64,000 nucleotides of DNA, taken from assembly GCA_050250395.1 (NCBI GenBank), contig JBFWOQ010000011.1, forward strand, positions 15,233 to 79,232, written 5' to 3'. This DNA comes from JAGPUQ01 sp050250395 (lineage in GTDB: Bacteria > Pseudomonadota > Gammaproteobacteria > Pseudomonadales > Porticoccaceae). The notes below the pieces were generated by a model. That model was not told the origin of the DNA. It searched no databases and saw only the letters and a program-made list of their open reading frames with translations. The position numbers were made by a program, and so were the translations under genes. Of the stretch, positions 46,637 to 54,488 are shown piece after piece; positions within the stretch are counted from its first letter, which is position 1, and the number at the start of each line of letters is the position of its first letter.

Positions 46637-46870
46637 GTTCGTCTCCGCGTTGGGTGATCGTCATGTCCGGCCGTCCGGGGACGCCACCCGCCAGCCAGTG
46701 GTAGAAAAACACGAGCGATTTCCCGGTGACGAAAGCGGTTGCCGTCGTGCCGCCTGGGCCGCATAAGCCATGGACCACGGTCGTGGTGAGCGCCGCGGTG
46801 CCACCGAATGCCCAGTCGCGGAGCTTGCTCTTGGGCAATCCCCATCCTGCGCTCTGTGCCGGCCGCCAAA

Positions 46871-46894
46871 GGACCGCGCCAGCGGGCGCGGTCC
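46871..46894 (-). terminator. Hairpin after the EF-hand gene
   Basis: GGACCGCGCC pairs with GGCGCGGTCC across AGCG; on the minus strand TTTGG follows. It lies eight bases after the stop of the EF-hand gene. The T tract is short, so termination is uncertain. Confidence 0.5.
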
Positions 46895-46901
46895 CGCCCG
46901 G

Positions 46902-47288
46902 TCACGGTTTGGGATGGTGCGACTCGTGCTCCTTGGTGTCGGCACCGGCGCCCATGCCGCCGCCCATCATTCCCATCCCACCACCTCCCATCATACCCAT
47001 GCCACCTCCCATCATGCCCATGCCGCCCATCATCTCCATGCACTCGCGCATTGTCGCGCGCATTTTCTCGCGGTCGCCGGCATCGATGATGCCATCCTTG
47101 TTGACATCCATACGGGCGAAGCGGGCTTCGGCCCGTTTCAGGAAATCCTCCCGGGTGACCTTGGCGTTGCCGTCTCCCATCATCCCCATTCCCATCCCAG
47201 TCCCCATCCCTTTGTCATCCTCTGCCGGGGCCGTACCTGACAGCATCAGGGAGCCCACCGCTACCCACGCCAGACGTCGCAGTTTCAT
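46902..47288 (-). CDS. Exported EF-hand protein rich in Met and Gly
   Basis: A 128-residue protein with a signal peptide (VGSLMLSGTAPA) and one canonical EF-hand loop, DVNKDGIIDAGD near residue 61. Methionine-glycine runs occur on both sides: MGTGMGMGMMG near residue 30 and, after MRECMEMM, several GMGMMGGG units. Met-rich segments bind Cu(I) in the periplasm in other proteins, and copA lies next door, so copper buffering is a reasonable guess. The single Cys and a His-rich end (HESHHPKP) could add ligands. Confidence 0.75.
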   Translation of the reverse strand: MKLRRLAWVAVGSLMLSGTAPAEDDKGMGTGMGMGMMGDGNAKVTREDFLKRAEARFARMDVNKDGIIDAGDREKMRATMRECMEMMGGMGMMGGGMGMMGGGGMGMMGGGMGAGADTKEHESHHPKP

Positions 47289-47617
47289 CTCACCACTCCT
47301 TGCGGGACCCTTGGCCCGCTTGTCGTTGCGAAGCAGAACCCGGCGCCTGCGCCGACATGCCTGTGCCGATATGCCTGGGCCGAGGCCGGATGGCGCGGGT
47401 TTCCTGCCGATCCTTTTCACTTTGCAGGAGCAGGCAGTACGCGGCGCGCCACCTCCTGTGTACAGGCCGGGTGGCTGCAGGTCAATGTCGGTCAGCAAGC
47501 CGGTGTTGACGGAAATCAGGCAACGGCCGCGCAAGTTCACCGAGTGCGGCGACGTTGCGGAAGCGGGTGGCGTTTCGGGTGGCCGGATCGAATCCGTAGT
47601 GGCGCGTCGATCCGGGC
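47289..47617. other. Intergenic region before the EF-hand gene
   Basis: No gene or clear signal is visible in these 329 bases. An open frame on the minus strand across 47482-47718 has no recognisable content. No CueR-like dyad was found by eye. Confidence 0.5.
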
Positions 47618-48280
47618 TCAGCGCGCCCGCGCCAGCATTTTCCCGACGATCGCGCGGTGGGCTTGCAGTACGCTGGCGAACGGTTCCGCCGCGAACTGCC
47701 GGGCGAGATAACCGGCAAGCCGCGGCCAGCAGACGGGGTCGGGGGATTCGTCGCCGAACGAGGCGTTCATGAACTGGGATACCACCGCGATGTCGGCGAG
47801 TGTCAGGCGGTCGCCGACCAGATAAGTCTTGGCGCCGATCTGCGCGTCCAGGTAGTGATACAGCGGCGGCGTCTTTTCCGCCAGCAGCGCCGCGATCGCT
47901 GCCTCGTCGTAGGGTGCACCCATGGACTTCAGCACCACGCGGTTGCGAAATGCGGTGGCGGTGATCGCCGGGGCGAGCTCGTAGTCGGCGAACTTCTCGA
48001 TCCAGCTCGTGCGCGCCTTGAGCCAGGGATCGGCGGGAATCAGCGGCGGTTCCGGATACAGATCCTCCAGAAAGCGGCAAATCACGGCGGAGTCGGCCAG
48101 GTACTGACCATCCACTTCCAGTGCCGGAATCCGCTTGAGCGGATTGATCCGTTCGTAGCCTTCCGGCAGCGCGAACGGCGACACCGGGTTGCGCTCGCAA
48201 TGGATGCCCTTGATGGTCATTACCAGTTCCACCTTGCGTACAAAGGGGGACAGCGGAGCGCCGAACAGGGTCATGGTCAT
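47618..48280 (-). CDS. Glutathione S-transferase family protein
   Basis: A 220-residue GST. The thioredoxin-like half shows LFGAPLSPFVRKVELV and RIPALEVDGQYLADSAVICRFL, with the Ser of the glutathione site (DSAVI). The helical half ends with LVGDRLTLADIAV, the N-capping motif. It conjugates or reduces electrophiles with glutathione; the substrate is unknown. Confidence 0.9.
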   Translation of the reverse strand: MTMTLFGAPLSPFVRKVELVMTIKGIHCERNPVSPFALPEGYERINPLKRIPALEVDGQYLADSAVICRFLEDLYPEPPLIPADPWLKARTSWIEKFADYELAPAITATAFRNRVVLKSMGAPYDEAAIAALLAEKTPPLYHYLDAQIGAKTYLVGDRLTLADIAVVSQFMNASFGDESPDPVCWPRLAGYLARQFAAEPFASVLQAHRAIVGKMLARAR

Positions 48281-48424
48281 GGGGCGAGCTCAGTCAGGGG
48301 GTGGAAGTGATAGCCGGATGCTAGCAACGGGCTCCACGGAGCACAATCGCGCGCCGCGGACAGTGGCAGTATCGGCTGGTGCGGTTATCATCCCAAGGCG
48401 TGCGCGCATTACGGGAGAAACGGC

Positions 48425-48868
48425 ATGGGAAAACTACTGGGAATCGCTTATCGCGACGGTTCACGCCAGCCGATGCGCGAAATCGACGCCACCCGGATCA
48501 GTCTGGAGGCGGGCGTCGCCAGTGACTTTCGGGGCAGGAAGCCCGGACCGCGCCAGGTGACCGTGCTGTGCGCCGAAAAATGGCACGCCGCCTGTGCCGA
48601 GCTGGGTGCGGAATTGCCCTGGACCACCAGGCGCGCCAATCTGCTGGTGAACGGCCTGCCGATCGGCCCGGAATGCGTCGGCCGTACCCTGCGCGTGGGC
48701 ACGGCGTTGTTGCGCATCACTATCGAAACCGATCCCTGTTCCCGCATGGATGAGCAATACAAGGGGCTCAAGCGCGCGCTGATGCCGGATTGGCGCGGCG
48801 GCGCCTGTTGCGAGGTGGTCGAGGGCGGCGACATAGCGGTGGGCGATACGGCCCAGTTCGTCAACTGA
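48425..48868 (+). CDS. MOSC domain protein
   Basis: A 147-residue single-domain MOSC protein. The family marks are WTTRRANLLVNGLP, RVGTALLRIT and ETDPCSRMDEQYKGL with the conserved cysteine that holds sulfur or molybdenum cofactor ligand. Such proteins reduce N-hydroxylated compounds or carry sulfur. It ends before ogt on the same strand. Confidence 0.88.
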   Translation: MGKLLGIAYRDGSRQPMREIDATRISLEAGVASDFRGRKPGPRQVTVLCAEKWHAACAELGAELPWTTRRANLLVNGLPIGPECVGRTLRVGTALLRITIETDPCSRMDEQYKGLKRALMPDWRGGACCEVVEGGDIAVGDTAQFVN

Positions 48869-48936
48869 CTCCGGCGTCACGGGTGGCAGCGCGCCTCGGG
48901 GCACATGCCGTCAAGGCCGCACGCGAGGAACCCCGG

Positions 48937-49410
48937 ATGATGTATTGCGCCAGACTGCCGAGTCCCGTCGGTGAGTTGACCATCGGCGCCGACGACAGCG
49001 GGATTACCGCCATCGCCTTCCCCGGCGAAATGCCCGCCGGCGATGGCAGGGCCAACCCGAACCCCCTGATCCGCGAAGCCGTGCGGCAGTTGCGCGCCTA
49101 TTTCGCCGGCCGGCTCGCGAGCTTCGAGTTGCCGCTGAATCCGGCCGGCACGGCATTTCAGCAGTCGGTATGGCAGGCGCTGCTCGCCGTGCCCCATGGG
49201 GCGACCGCGAGCTATGGCGAGATCGCCACCGCCGTCGGCAAGCCCCGGGGCGCGCGGGCGGTCGGCCTCGCGAACGGCCGCAATCCCATCGCCATCGTGG
49301 TGCCCTGCCACCGCATCATCGGTCGTGACGGTTCCCTTACGGGCTATGGTGGCGGACTCGACCGCAAGCGCTGGCTGCTCGCTCACGAGCAGCGCGGGAG
49401 ACCGGCCTGA
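48937..49410 (+). CDS. ogt: Methylated-DNA-protein cysteine methyltransferase
   Basis: A 157-residue suicide repair protein that removes O6-methylguanine lesions. The active site is IVVPCHRIIGRDG; QQSVWQALLAVPHG and ASYGEIA are also typical. The start is at one of two adjacent ATGs (48937 or 48940), with GAGGAA ahead. No Ada regulatory domain is present. Confidence 0.94.
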   Translation: MMYCARLPSPVGELTIGADDSGITAIAFPGEMPAGDGRANPNPLIREAVRQLRAYFAGRLASFELPLNPAGTAFQQSVWQALLAVPHGATASYGEIATAVGKPRGARAVGLANGRNPIAIVVPCHRIIGRDGSLTGYGGGLDRKRWLLAHEQRGRPA

Positions 49411-49466
49411 TCGTGCCGGTGCGCCGCTCGCACCGAACGAACGCGCCATAAAACCAGAGCGCCATG

Positions 49467-49488
49467 AAAAAGGGGCCCTGAGGCCCCT
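49467..49488 (-). terminator. Rho-independent terminator of the FKBP gene
   Basis: AGGGGCC and GGCCCCT pair across CTGA; the minus strand continues with TTTTT. It lies 32 bases past the stop of the minus-strand FKBP gene and may also serve ogt. Confidence 0.8.
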
Positions 49489-49520
49489 TCGCACAACGAT
49501 CACTGGTCATCGATCACCGA

Positions 49521-50276
49521 TCACTCGGCAGGTGCCGGCTCCGCAGCGGGCTGGTCCGCAGTGTCGTCATTGATCACCTTGATCAATTCCACATCAAACA
49601 GCAGCACCTGATTGGGACCGATGGCAGCACCCGAACCGCCCGGGCCATAGGCGAGATCGGGCGGAATGGCGAGTGCCCATTTGTCGCCTTCCTTCATCAA
49701 CTGCAAGGCTTCGACCCAGCCCGGGATGACCTGGCTGACACCAAAGGTCTCGGTCTTGTTGCGCGCGTAGGAGCTGTCGAATTCGGTACCATCGAGCAGG
49801 GTACCCTTGTAGTGCACTTCGACGGTATCCTCCGCCTTCGGGGTGGCGCCGGTGCCGGCGGTGACGACCCGGTACTGCATCCCGCTCGCCAGCACTTTAA
49901 CGCCTTCCTTCTTGGCGTTTTCCGCCAGATATTGCTGGCCTTCCTTCAGGTTTTTCTCAGCCGCCAGCTTGCGCGCATCTTCCTTTTTCGCCTGCTGCTT
50001 TTCCTGGAAGCCCTTCACGATGGTCATCGCTTCTTCATCGCTGAGCCTGGGTTCCTTGCCCGCCATGATGTCGTCGACACCGGCAATGAATGCGGATGTG
50101 TCCAGCTTGAAGTCATCGGCTTTCATCTGGGAGCCCACGTTGACGCCCATGATGTAACTGATTTTCTGCTCGTCGGTCGCGAGCGCGCTGGCGTCCTGCT
50201 TCTCCGCCGGCTTGGGGCCACAGGCTACCAACAGGATGCCAGCGGCAACGGCCAGCGAGGTCAGGGATCGATTCAT
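49521..50276 (-). CDS. fkpA: FKBP-type peptidyl-prolyl isomerase lipoprotein
   Basis: A 251-residue lipoprotein isomerase that helps folding of envelope proteins. Lipobox LLVAC lies near residue 19. The helical dimerisation part (SYIMGVNVGSQM, then Lys/Glu-rich helices) is followed by the FKBP domain: VEVHYKGTLLDGTEFDSSY, VIPGWVEALQLMKEG and IPPDLAYGPGG. It ends with a Pro/Ala/Glu tail. The family includes FkpA and Mip. Confidence 0.92.
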   Translation of the reverse strand: MNRSLTSLAVAAGILLVACGPKPAEKQDASALATDEQKISYIMGVNVGSQMKADDFKLDTSAFIAGVDDIMAGKEPRLSDEEAMTIVKGFQEKQQAKKEDARKLAAEKNLKEGQQYLAENAKKEGVKVLASGMQYRVVTAGTGATPKAEDTVEVHYKGTLLDGTEFDSSYARNKTETFGVSQVIPGWVEALQLMKEGDKWALAIPPDLAYGPGGSGAAIGPNQVLLFDVELIKVINDDTADQPAAEPAPAE

Positions 50277-50370
50277 TTCCGGTTTCCTTTGTGGTGGTAC
50301 AGCGCCCATGGTAAACCAATACCTGGTGTGGCCCCAGCCACGCGAGAACCGCACTGCCGGCGGTTCGGGT

Positions 50371-51546
50371 TTACCCCAGCACGCCGGCGCGGCGCAGTTC
50401 GGCCAACTCGGTCTTGCCGTAGCCGAGCGCGGAAAATACCTCGTCGGTGTGTTCCCCCAGCGCGGGCGCGGGTAGACGTACCCCACAGGGCTCGCGGTCG
50501 AAGATCGCGGCGGGCCGGGGCTGGCGGACCCGGCCGCCCACCGGGTGGTCGTATTCGATGATGGAGCCGCGGTGGACGACGCGCGGATCCGCGATGACGT
50601 CCTCGAAGTCGTTGACTTTCGCGCAGGGCACCTGGGCCTTTTCCATGCGCGCGACCAGATCCCCGGTGGTGAAGTCGACCGTGCGTTGCTTGAACTCCGC
50701 CATCATGGCGTGGGCATTGGCGAAGCGGTCGGTGACAGTCCTGAAGCGCGGATCCTCGACCAGCTCACGGCAAGCGAGCACATCGCAGGCGCCCGCGAAC
50801 TCGTGATCGCCCACGGTGAACATCGCGGCATGGCCGTCAGCCGTCGGCACGGTGCTGATGAATTCGGAAATCAGCGGCTTTTGCTCGAACTCGCCGACGA
50901 AGCTGTGATTCCAGAAACCGTCGTGCCAGAGAAAGCCGAGGTTTGCTTCCAGCATCGTGAGTTCGACATGGTGGCCGCCGACCCGACCGCGTTCGCGGGC
51001 AAACAGCGCCGAGGAGATCGCCTGCGCGGCGGTCACCGCGGCCACCTTGTCGCAGACGATGTTCCTGACGAATTCCGGGCCATTCGCGCCGGTCTGTACC
51101 CGCACCATGCCCGACACCGCCTGGATCACCAGATCGTAGACCCGGTTCTCGGCGCCGGGACCGTCAGGGCCAAAGCCGGACAGCGAGACGTAGATCAAGT
51201 CCGGATTCAGCGCATGGACCGCGTCGTAGCCATAGTTCAGGCGATCCATCACCCCCGGGCGCGTGTTGTGCACAAAGACATCGGCGCTGCGCAGCAGATC
51301 TTCCATCGGTGGCCGGCTGCGGGGATCTTTCAGATCGATCGAGATCGCGCGTTTGTTGCGATTGAGGCTCAGGTAATAGCTGGTGACGCCGTTGCGCACC
51401 GCACCCACCGCGCGAGCCGGATCGCCCGCGTCAACCTGTTCTATGCGAACGACGTCCGCACCCTGATCCGCCAGCATGAGTGTCCCCATGGGCGCGGCGA
51501 CATTGGTGGTCAGCTCGACGATACGGATACCTTGCAGCGGTTCCAT
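50371..51546 (-). CDS. CaiB/BaiF-type CoA transferase
   Basis: A 391-residue class III CoA transferase. Family marks are GIRIVELTTNVAAPMGTLMLADQGADVVRIE, read in pieces, RNKRAISIDLK, FVHNTRPGVMDRLNYGYD and ISLSGFG-like IYVSLSGFGPDGP. It would move CoA between acids in activation of a carboxylic substrate. It is the downstream gene of a run with a DUF35 protein and a thiolase-like protein, which suggests a shared degradation pathway, perhaps for steroid or terpenoid side chains. Confidence 0.9.
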   Translation of the reverse strand: MEPLQGIRIVELTTNVAAPMGTLMLADQGADVVRIEQVDAGDPARAVGAVRNGVTSYYLSLNRNKRAISIDLKDPRSRPPMEDLLRSADVFVHNTRPGVMDRLNYGYDAVHALNPDLIYVSLSGFGPDGPGAENRVYDLVIQAVSGMVRVQTGANGPEFVRNIVCDKVAAVTAAQAISSALFARERGRVGGHHVELTMLEANLGFLWHDGFWNHSFVGEFEQKPLISEFISTVPTADGHAAMFTVGDHEFAGACDVLACRELVEDPRFRTVTDRFANAHAMMAEFKQRTVDFTTGDLVARMEKAQVPCAKVNDFEDVIADPRVVHRGSIIEYDHPVGGRVRQPRPAAIFDREPCGVRLPAPALGEHTDEVFSALGYGKTELAELRRAGVLG

Positions 51547-51609
51547 GGGGACACCCTCGTTTGATTATGGTTATGGAAGAGGTGGATTCGATGACTCCCG
51601 GGGCCGGTT

Positions 51610-52131
51610 TCAACGCGCGGGATAACGCCAGGGACTTGCCGGTTGTGGCGCGCTTTCGTCCAGTGTCCACAGGGGTATGGCAATGTCGTTGCCGGCATCC
51701 TTGAACACGATGCGCAGGCGGCTGCCGATGCCGACGCGCGCCACCAGATCGGTTGGGGCGAGTTCGCCGTCGGCGGAAGCCAGGTTGCCGGTGATGCGCA
51801 GCGCCTCGTGCGCGGTCGGCTGGCCGCTCTGCGTATCCAGCTCCACCAGCACCAGCATGTAGGGCGTGTGTCCGCGAAAGGCCGACTGAATGGCATGGTG
51901 CACTTCGCCGTAGGAATGCAGCGTACCCTTGCCTTCGACCGGCGCCCAGCGCGCGTCCGGACTGGCGCACCAGGGGCAGGCCGTGGTCGGTGGGTAGCGC
52001 AGCAGATGGCAGTCGTCACACCTCTGGAGGTGAAGCCGGTGGGTCGCGCAATGGCGGAAAAACTCCAGGTTTTCCCGGTCCAGATCGCCGATGCGGATCG
52101 GCATGCCGAGATAGGTGCCTGCGGTCGCCAT
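51610..52131 (-). CDS. DUF35 OB-fold protein with zinc ribbon
   Basis: A 173-residue partner protein of thiolase-like enzymes. The zinc ribbon is QRCDDCHLLRYPPTTACPWC (two Cys pairs), followed by an OB-fold with GKGTLHSYGEVHH and YMLVLVELD. DUF35 proteins bind to thiolase-like subunits such as Ltp2 in steroid side-chain aldolases. The thiolase-like gene is directly upstream. Confidence 0.9.
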   Translation of the reverse strand: MATAGTYLGMPIRIGDLDRENLEFFRHCATHRLHLQRCDDCHLLRYPPTTACPWCASPDARWAPVEGKGTLHSYGEVHHAIQSAFRGHTPYMLVLVELDTQSGQPTAHEALRITGNLASADGELAPTDLVARVGIGSRLRIVFKDAGNDIAIPLWTLDESAPQPASPWRYPAR

Positions 52132-52172
52132 GGCCAGGTTCCTCTGCGTTGGCTTGCGTCGATGGGTGAGTT

Positions 52173-53426
52173 CTAGCCGCGCGCCATCACCATGGCCGAA
52201 CCCGTCTGGGGTCCGGCCCAGCCGAGGTTCGCGGTCAGCTCCGGATCCTTGACCTGACGGCAGCCGCCTTCGCGGTAGTCATGGCTGTGCCGACGCTTAC
52301 CGTCTGGCCCCAGCGGGCAGCTGTCGTCGATTTCGCCGCGCAGTTGCCGCACGTTTTCGATCACCATGTTGAGGCCGTGGGTATAGCCCTCGCACAGATG
52401 GCCGCCGCTGGTATTGTTGGGGCGCCTGCCGCCCAGGCGCATGGTGCCGTTGCTGACGTAGTCGCCGCCCTCGCCCTTTTTGCAGAAGCCGTAATCCTCG
52501 AGTTGCAGCATTGTGGTGAAGGTGAAGGCATCGTAGGAGCCGGTGATGTCGATGTCCTCCGGCCCCACCCCCGCGTTCGGCCACAGGATGTCCTTGCCAT
52601 AGAAACCCGCGGTGGTGGAAATCGGCCCGTGCTGGTAGTGCATGTCGGCGCGCGGCTTGCTGCACCGCCCCACCACCGACTGAATCACGGCGGGCCGCGC
52701 GCGGCAGTCGCGCGCGCGGTCGATGCCGGTGACGATGATGCAGGTGCCGTTGTCGGTTTCCACGCAGCAGTCCAGTAGGTGCAGCGGCTTCACGATCATG
52801 CGGCTGTTGAGCACGTCGGCCACCGTGACCCGCTGCCTGTAGTAGGCCTTCGGGTTGTTCGAGGCGTGCTCGCTGTGGATCACCTTGACCATCGCGACCT
52901 GCTCCGGCGTGGTGCCGTAGTCGTACATGTGGCGCATGAACGACTGGCTGAACATCTGCCCGGCACTCATCAGGCCGTAGGCGCGGCCAAACAGGCCGGC
53001 GCTGCTCAGGGGCGCGCGCTCGCCGGCGCCGCCGGTACCGCCGATGCGGACCTGCGAATAGCCGTTCATGGCGCGGAAGATGGCGACCGTCTTGCACAGG
53101 CCGGCTTCGATCACGCCGATGGCGATGCCCACCAGCGCCTCGGTGCTGGAGCCGCCGCCGTACACGTCCATGTAGAAATTCAACCGAATGCCCAGATCGC
53201 CGGCGATCACCGTCGAGGGGGTGGAATCGTTGTTGGAGTAGGAGAGCATGCCATCGACATCGCCGGGCTTGAGCCCCGCATCGACGATCGCGGCGCGCAC
53301 CGCGCGGGTGCCCAGGGTGCGGGTGGTACAGCCCGAGCCGCGCAGGTATTCGGTCTCGCCGACGCCTACGATGGCGTACTTGCCGCGCAGATGCCGGGCC
53401 GTGGTGGCATCGAGCTCGTTATTCAT
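52173..53426 (-). CDS. Thiolase-like protein (Ltp2-type aldolase candidate)
   Basis: A 417-residue protein of the SCP-x thiolase family. YAIVGVGETEYLRGSG opens it. Where true thiolases have the nucleophilic Cys, this has VYGGGSSTEAL, so acyl transfer is unlikely. The later GSYDAFTFTTMLQLEDYGFC and GGHLCEGYTHGLN fit Ltp2-like retro-aldolases, which use tyrosines instead. With the DUF35 partner it may cleave a C-C bond in a steroid- or lipid-derived CoA ester. The activity is inferred. Confidence 0.85.
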   Translation of the reverse strand: MNNELDATTARHLRGKYAIVGVGETEYLRGSGCTTRTLGTRAVRAAIVDAGLKPGDVDGMLSYSNNDSTPSTVIAGDLGIRLNFYMDVYGGGSSTEALVGIAIGVIEAGLCKTVAIFRAMNGYSQVRIGGTGGAGERAPLSSAGLFGRAYGLMSAGQMFSQSFMRHMYDYGTTPEQVAMVKVIHSEHASNNPKAYYRQRVTVADVLNSRMIVKPLHLLDCCVETDNGTCIIVTGIDRARDCRARPAVIQSVVGRCSKPRADMHYQHGPISTTAGFYGKDILWPNAGVGPEDIDITGSYDAFTFTTMLQLEDYGFCKKGEGGDYVSNGTMRLGGRRPNNTSGGHLCEGYTHGLNMVIENVRQLRGEIDDSCPLGPDGKRRHSHDYREGGCRQVKDPELTANLGWAGPQTGSAMVMARG

Positions 53427-53516
53427 GGAGGGCGCCCCGTTTTACGGTTGGCTTGTTATGGTGGCTGCGACCCATGTTAGCGCCCGGGGAGTGGCGGGAC
53501 CACCGCCTGAGGGCAA

Positions 53517-54488
53517 TCAGATCAGCTTCAAGAGCTTAGCCAGGGTCTCGCGCTGGTTTTCGCGGGTCTCTTGGTTGCCGGTGAGTACCACCTGCGCCGG
53601 CGAACGCGGACCGCGCAACCAGGTCAACTGACGCTTGGCGAGCTGGCGGGTGGCCGCGATACCGCGCGCGGCCATGACCGATGCGTCGCATTCGCCATCG
53701 AGATAGGCCCACACCTGGCGATAACCGGCGGCACGAATCGACGGCAGATCGGAGTTGAGGTCGCCGCGTTGGTACAGAGCGCGAACTTCGTCCACCAGGC
53801 CCGCTTCCAGCATGGCTTCGAAGCGCTGGGCGATGTGCCGGTGGAGCCGATCGCGGCTGGGCGGCAGCAGCGCGACCAGCGTCAGATCGTAGTCCGCGGC
53901 GATGGGCGCGATGCCCTGTCCGTCCCGTTGCGCGCCGAGCAACCGCGACAGCGGTTGCCCGGTGGCGCGATAGACTTCGAGCGCGCGCTGGATTCGTTGG
54001 GAATGCCGAGGGTGCAGTTGCGCGGCCGTGGCCGGGTCCACCCGCGCGAGTTCCGCGTGCAGATGGGGCCAGCCGTGACGCGCGGCGGTCGCGGCGAGCT
54101 CCGCGCGCAACCGCGGGTTTGCCGCGGGCAGCTTCGCCATGCCCTCGATCAGCAGATGGAAGTAGAGCATGGTCCCGCCCACCAGCAGCGGGATGCGCCC
54201 CGCCGCCGCGATGTCCGCCATTTCGCGGCGCGCGTCGGCGACGAATTCGGCGGCGGAGTAGGGTGTCGCGGGATCGCGGATGTCGATCAGGCGATGGGGT
54301 GCGCGGGCGAGCGTCGCGGCATCCGGCTTGGCGGTGCCGATGTCCATGCCCACATACACCTGGGCCGAGTCCACGCTGATGATCTCGACCGGCGCGCGTT
54401 CCCGCAGCGCCAGTGCGAGGGCAGTCTTGCCGCTCGCTGTCGGACCCGCGATGGCCAGCGCGCGCGGCCGGTCGGAGGGCGCGGGCAT
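53517..54488 (-). CDS. miaA: tRNA dimethylallyltransferase
   Basis: MiaA prenylates A37 of tRNAs reading UNN codons. The 323-residue protein has the P-loop AGPTASGKTALALAL, DSAQVYVGMDIGTAKP, and IRAAGYRQVWAYLDGE. It starts directly after the mutL stop; hfq, the frequent next gene, is not downstream here. Confidence 0.95.
   Translation of the reverse strand: MPAPSDRPRALAIAGPTASGKTALALALRERAPVEIISVDSAQVYVGMDIGTAKPDAATLARAPHRLIDIRDPATPYSAAEFVADARREMADIAAAGRIPLLVGGTMLYFHLLIEGMAKLPAANPRLRAELAATAARHGWPHLHAELARVDPATAAQLHPRHSQRIQRALEVYRATGQPLSRLLGAQRDGQGIAPIAADYDLTLVALLPPSRDRLHRHIAQRFEAMLEAGLVDEVRALYQRGDLNSDLPSIRAAGYRQVWAYLDGECDASVMAARGIAATRQLAKRQLTWLRGPRSPAQVVLTGNQETRENQRETLAKLLKLI

Noticed and set aside
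47482..47718. Minus-strand frame between the EF-hand and GST genes
   Set aside because: No homology or start signal; half of it overlaps the GST gene in another phase.
49500..49527. GATCAC direct repeats as a start of a CRISPR-like array
   Set aside because: The units are six bases long without spacers; a chance or slippage repeat near the FKBP stop.
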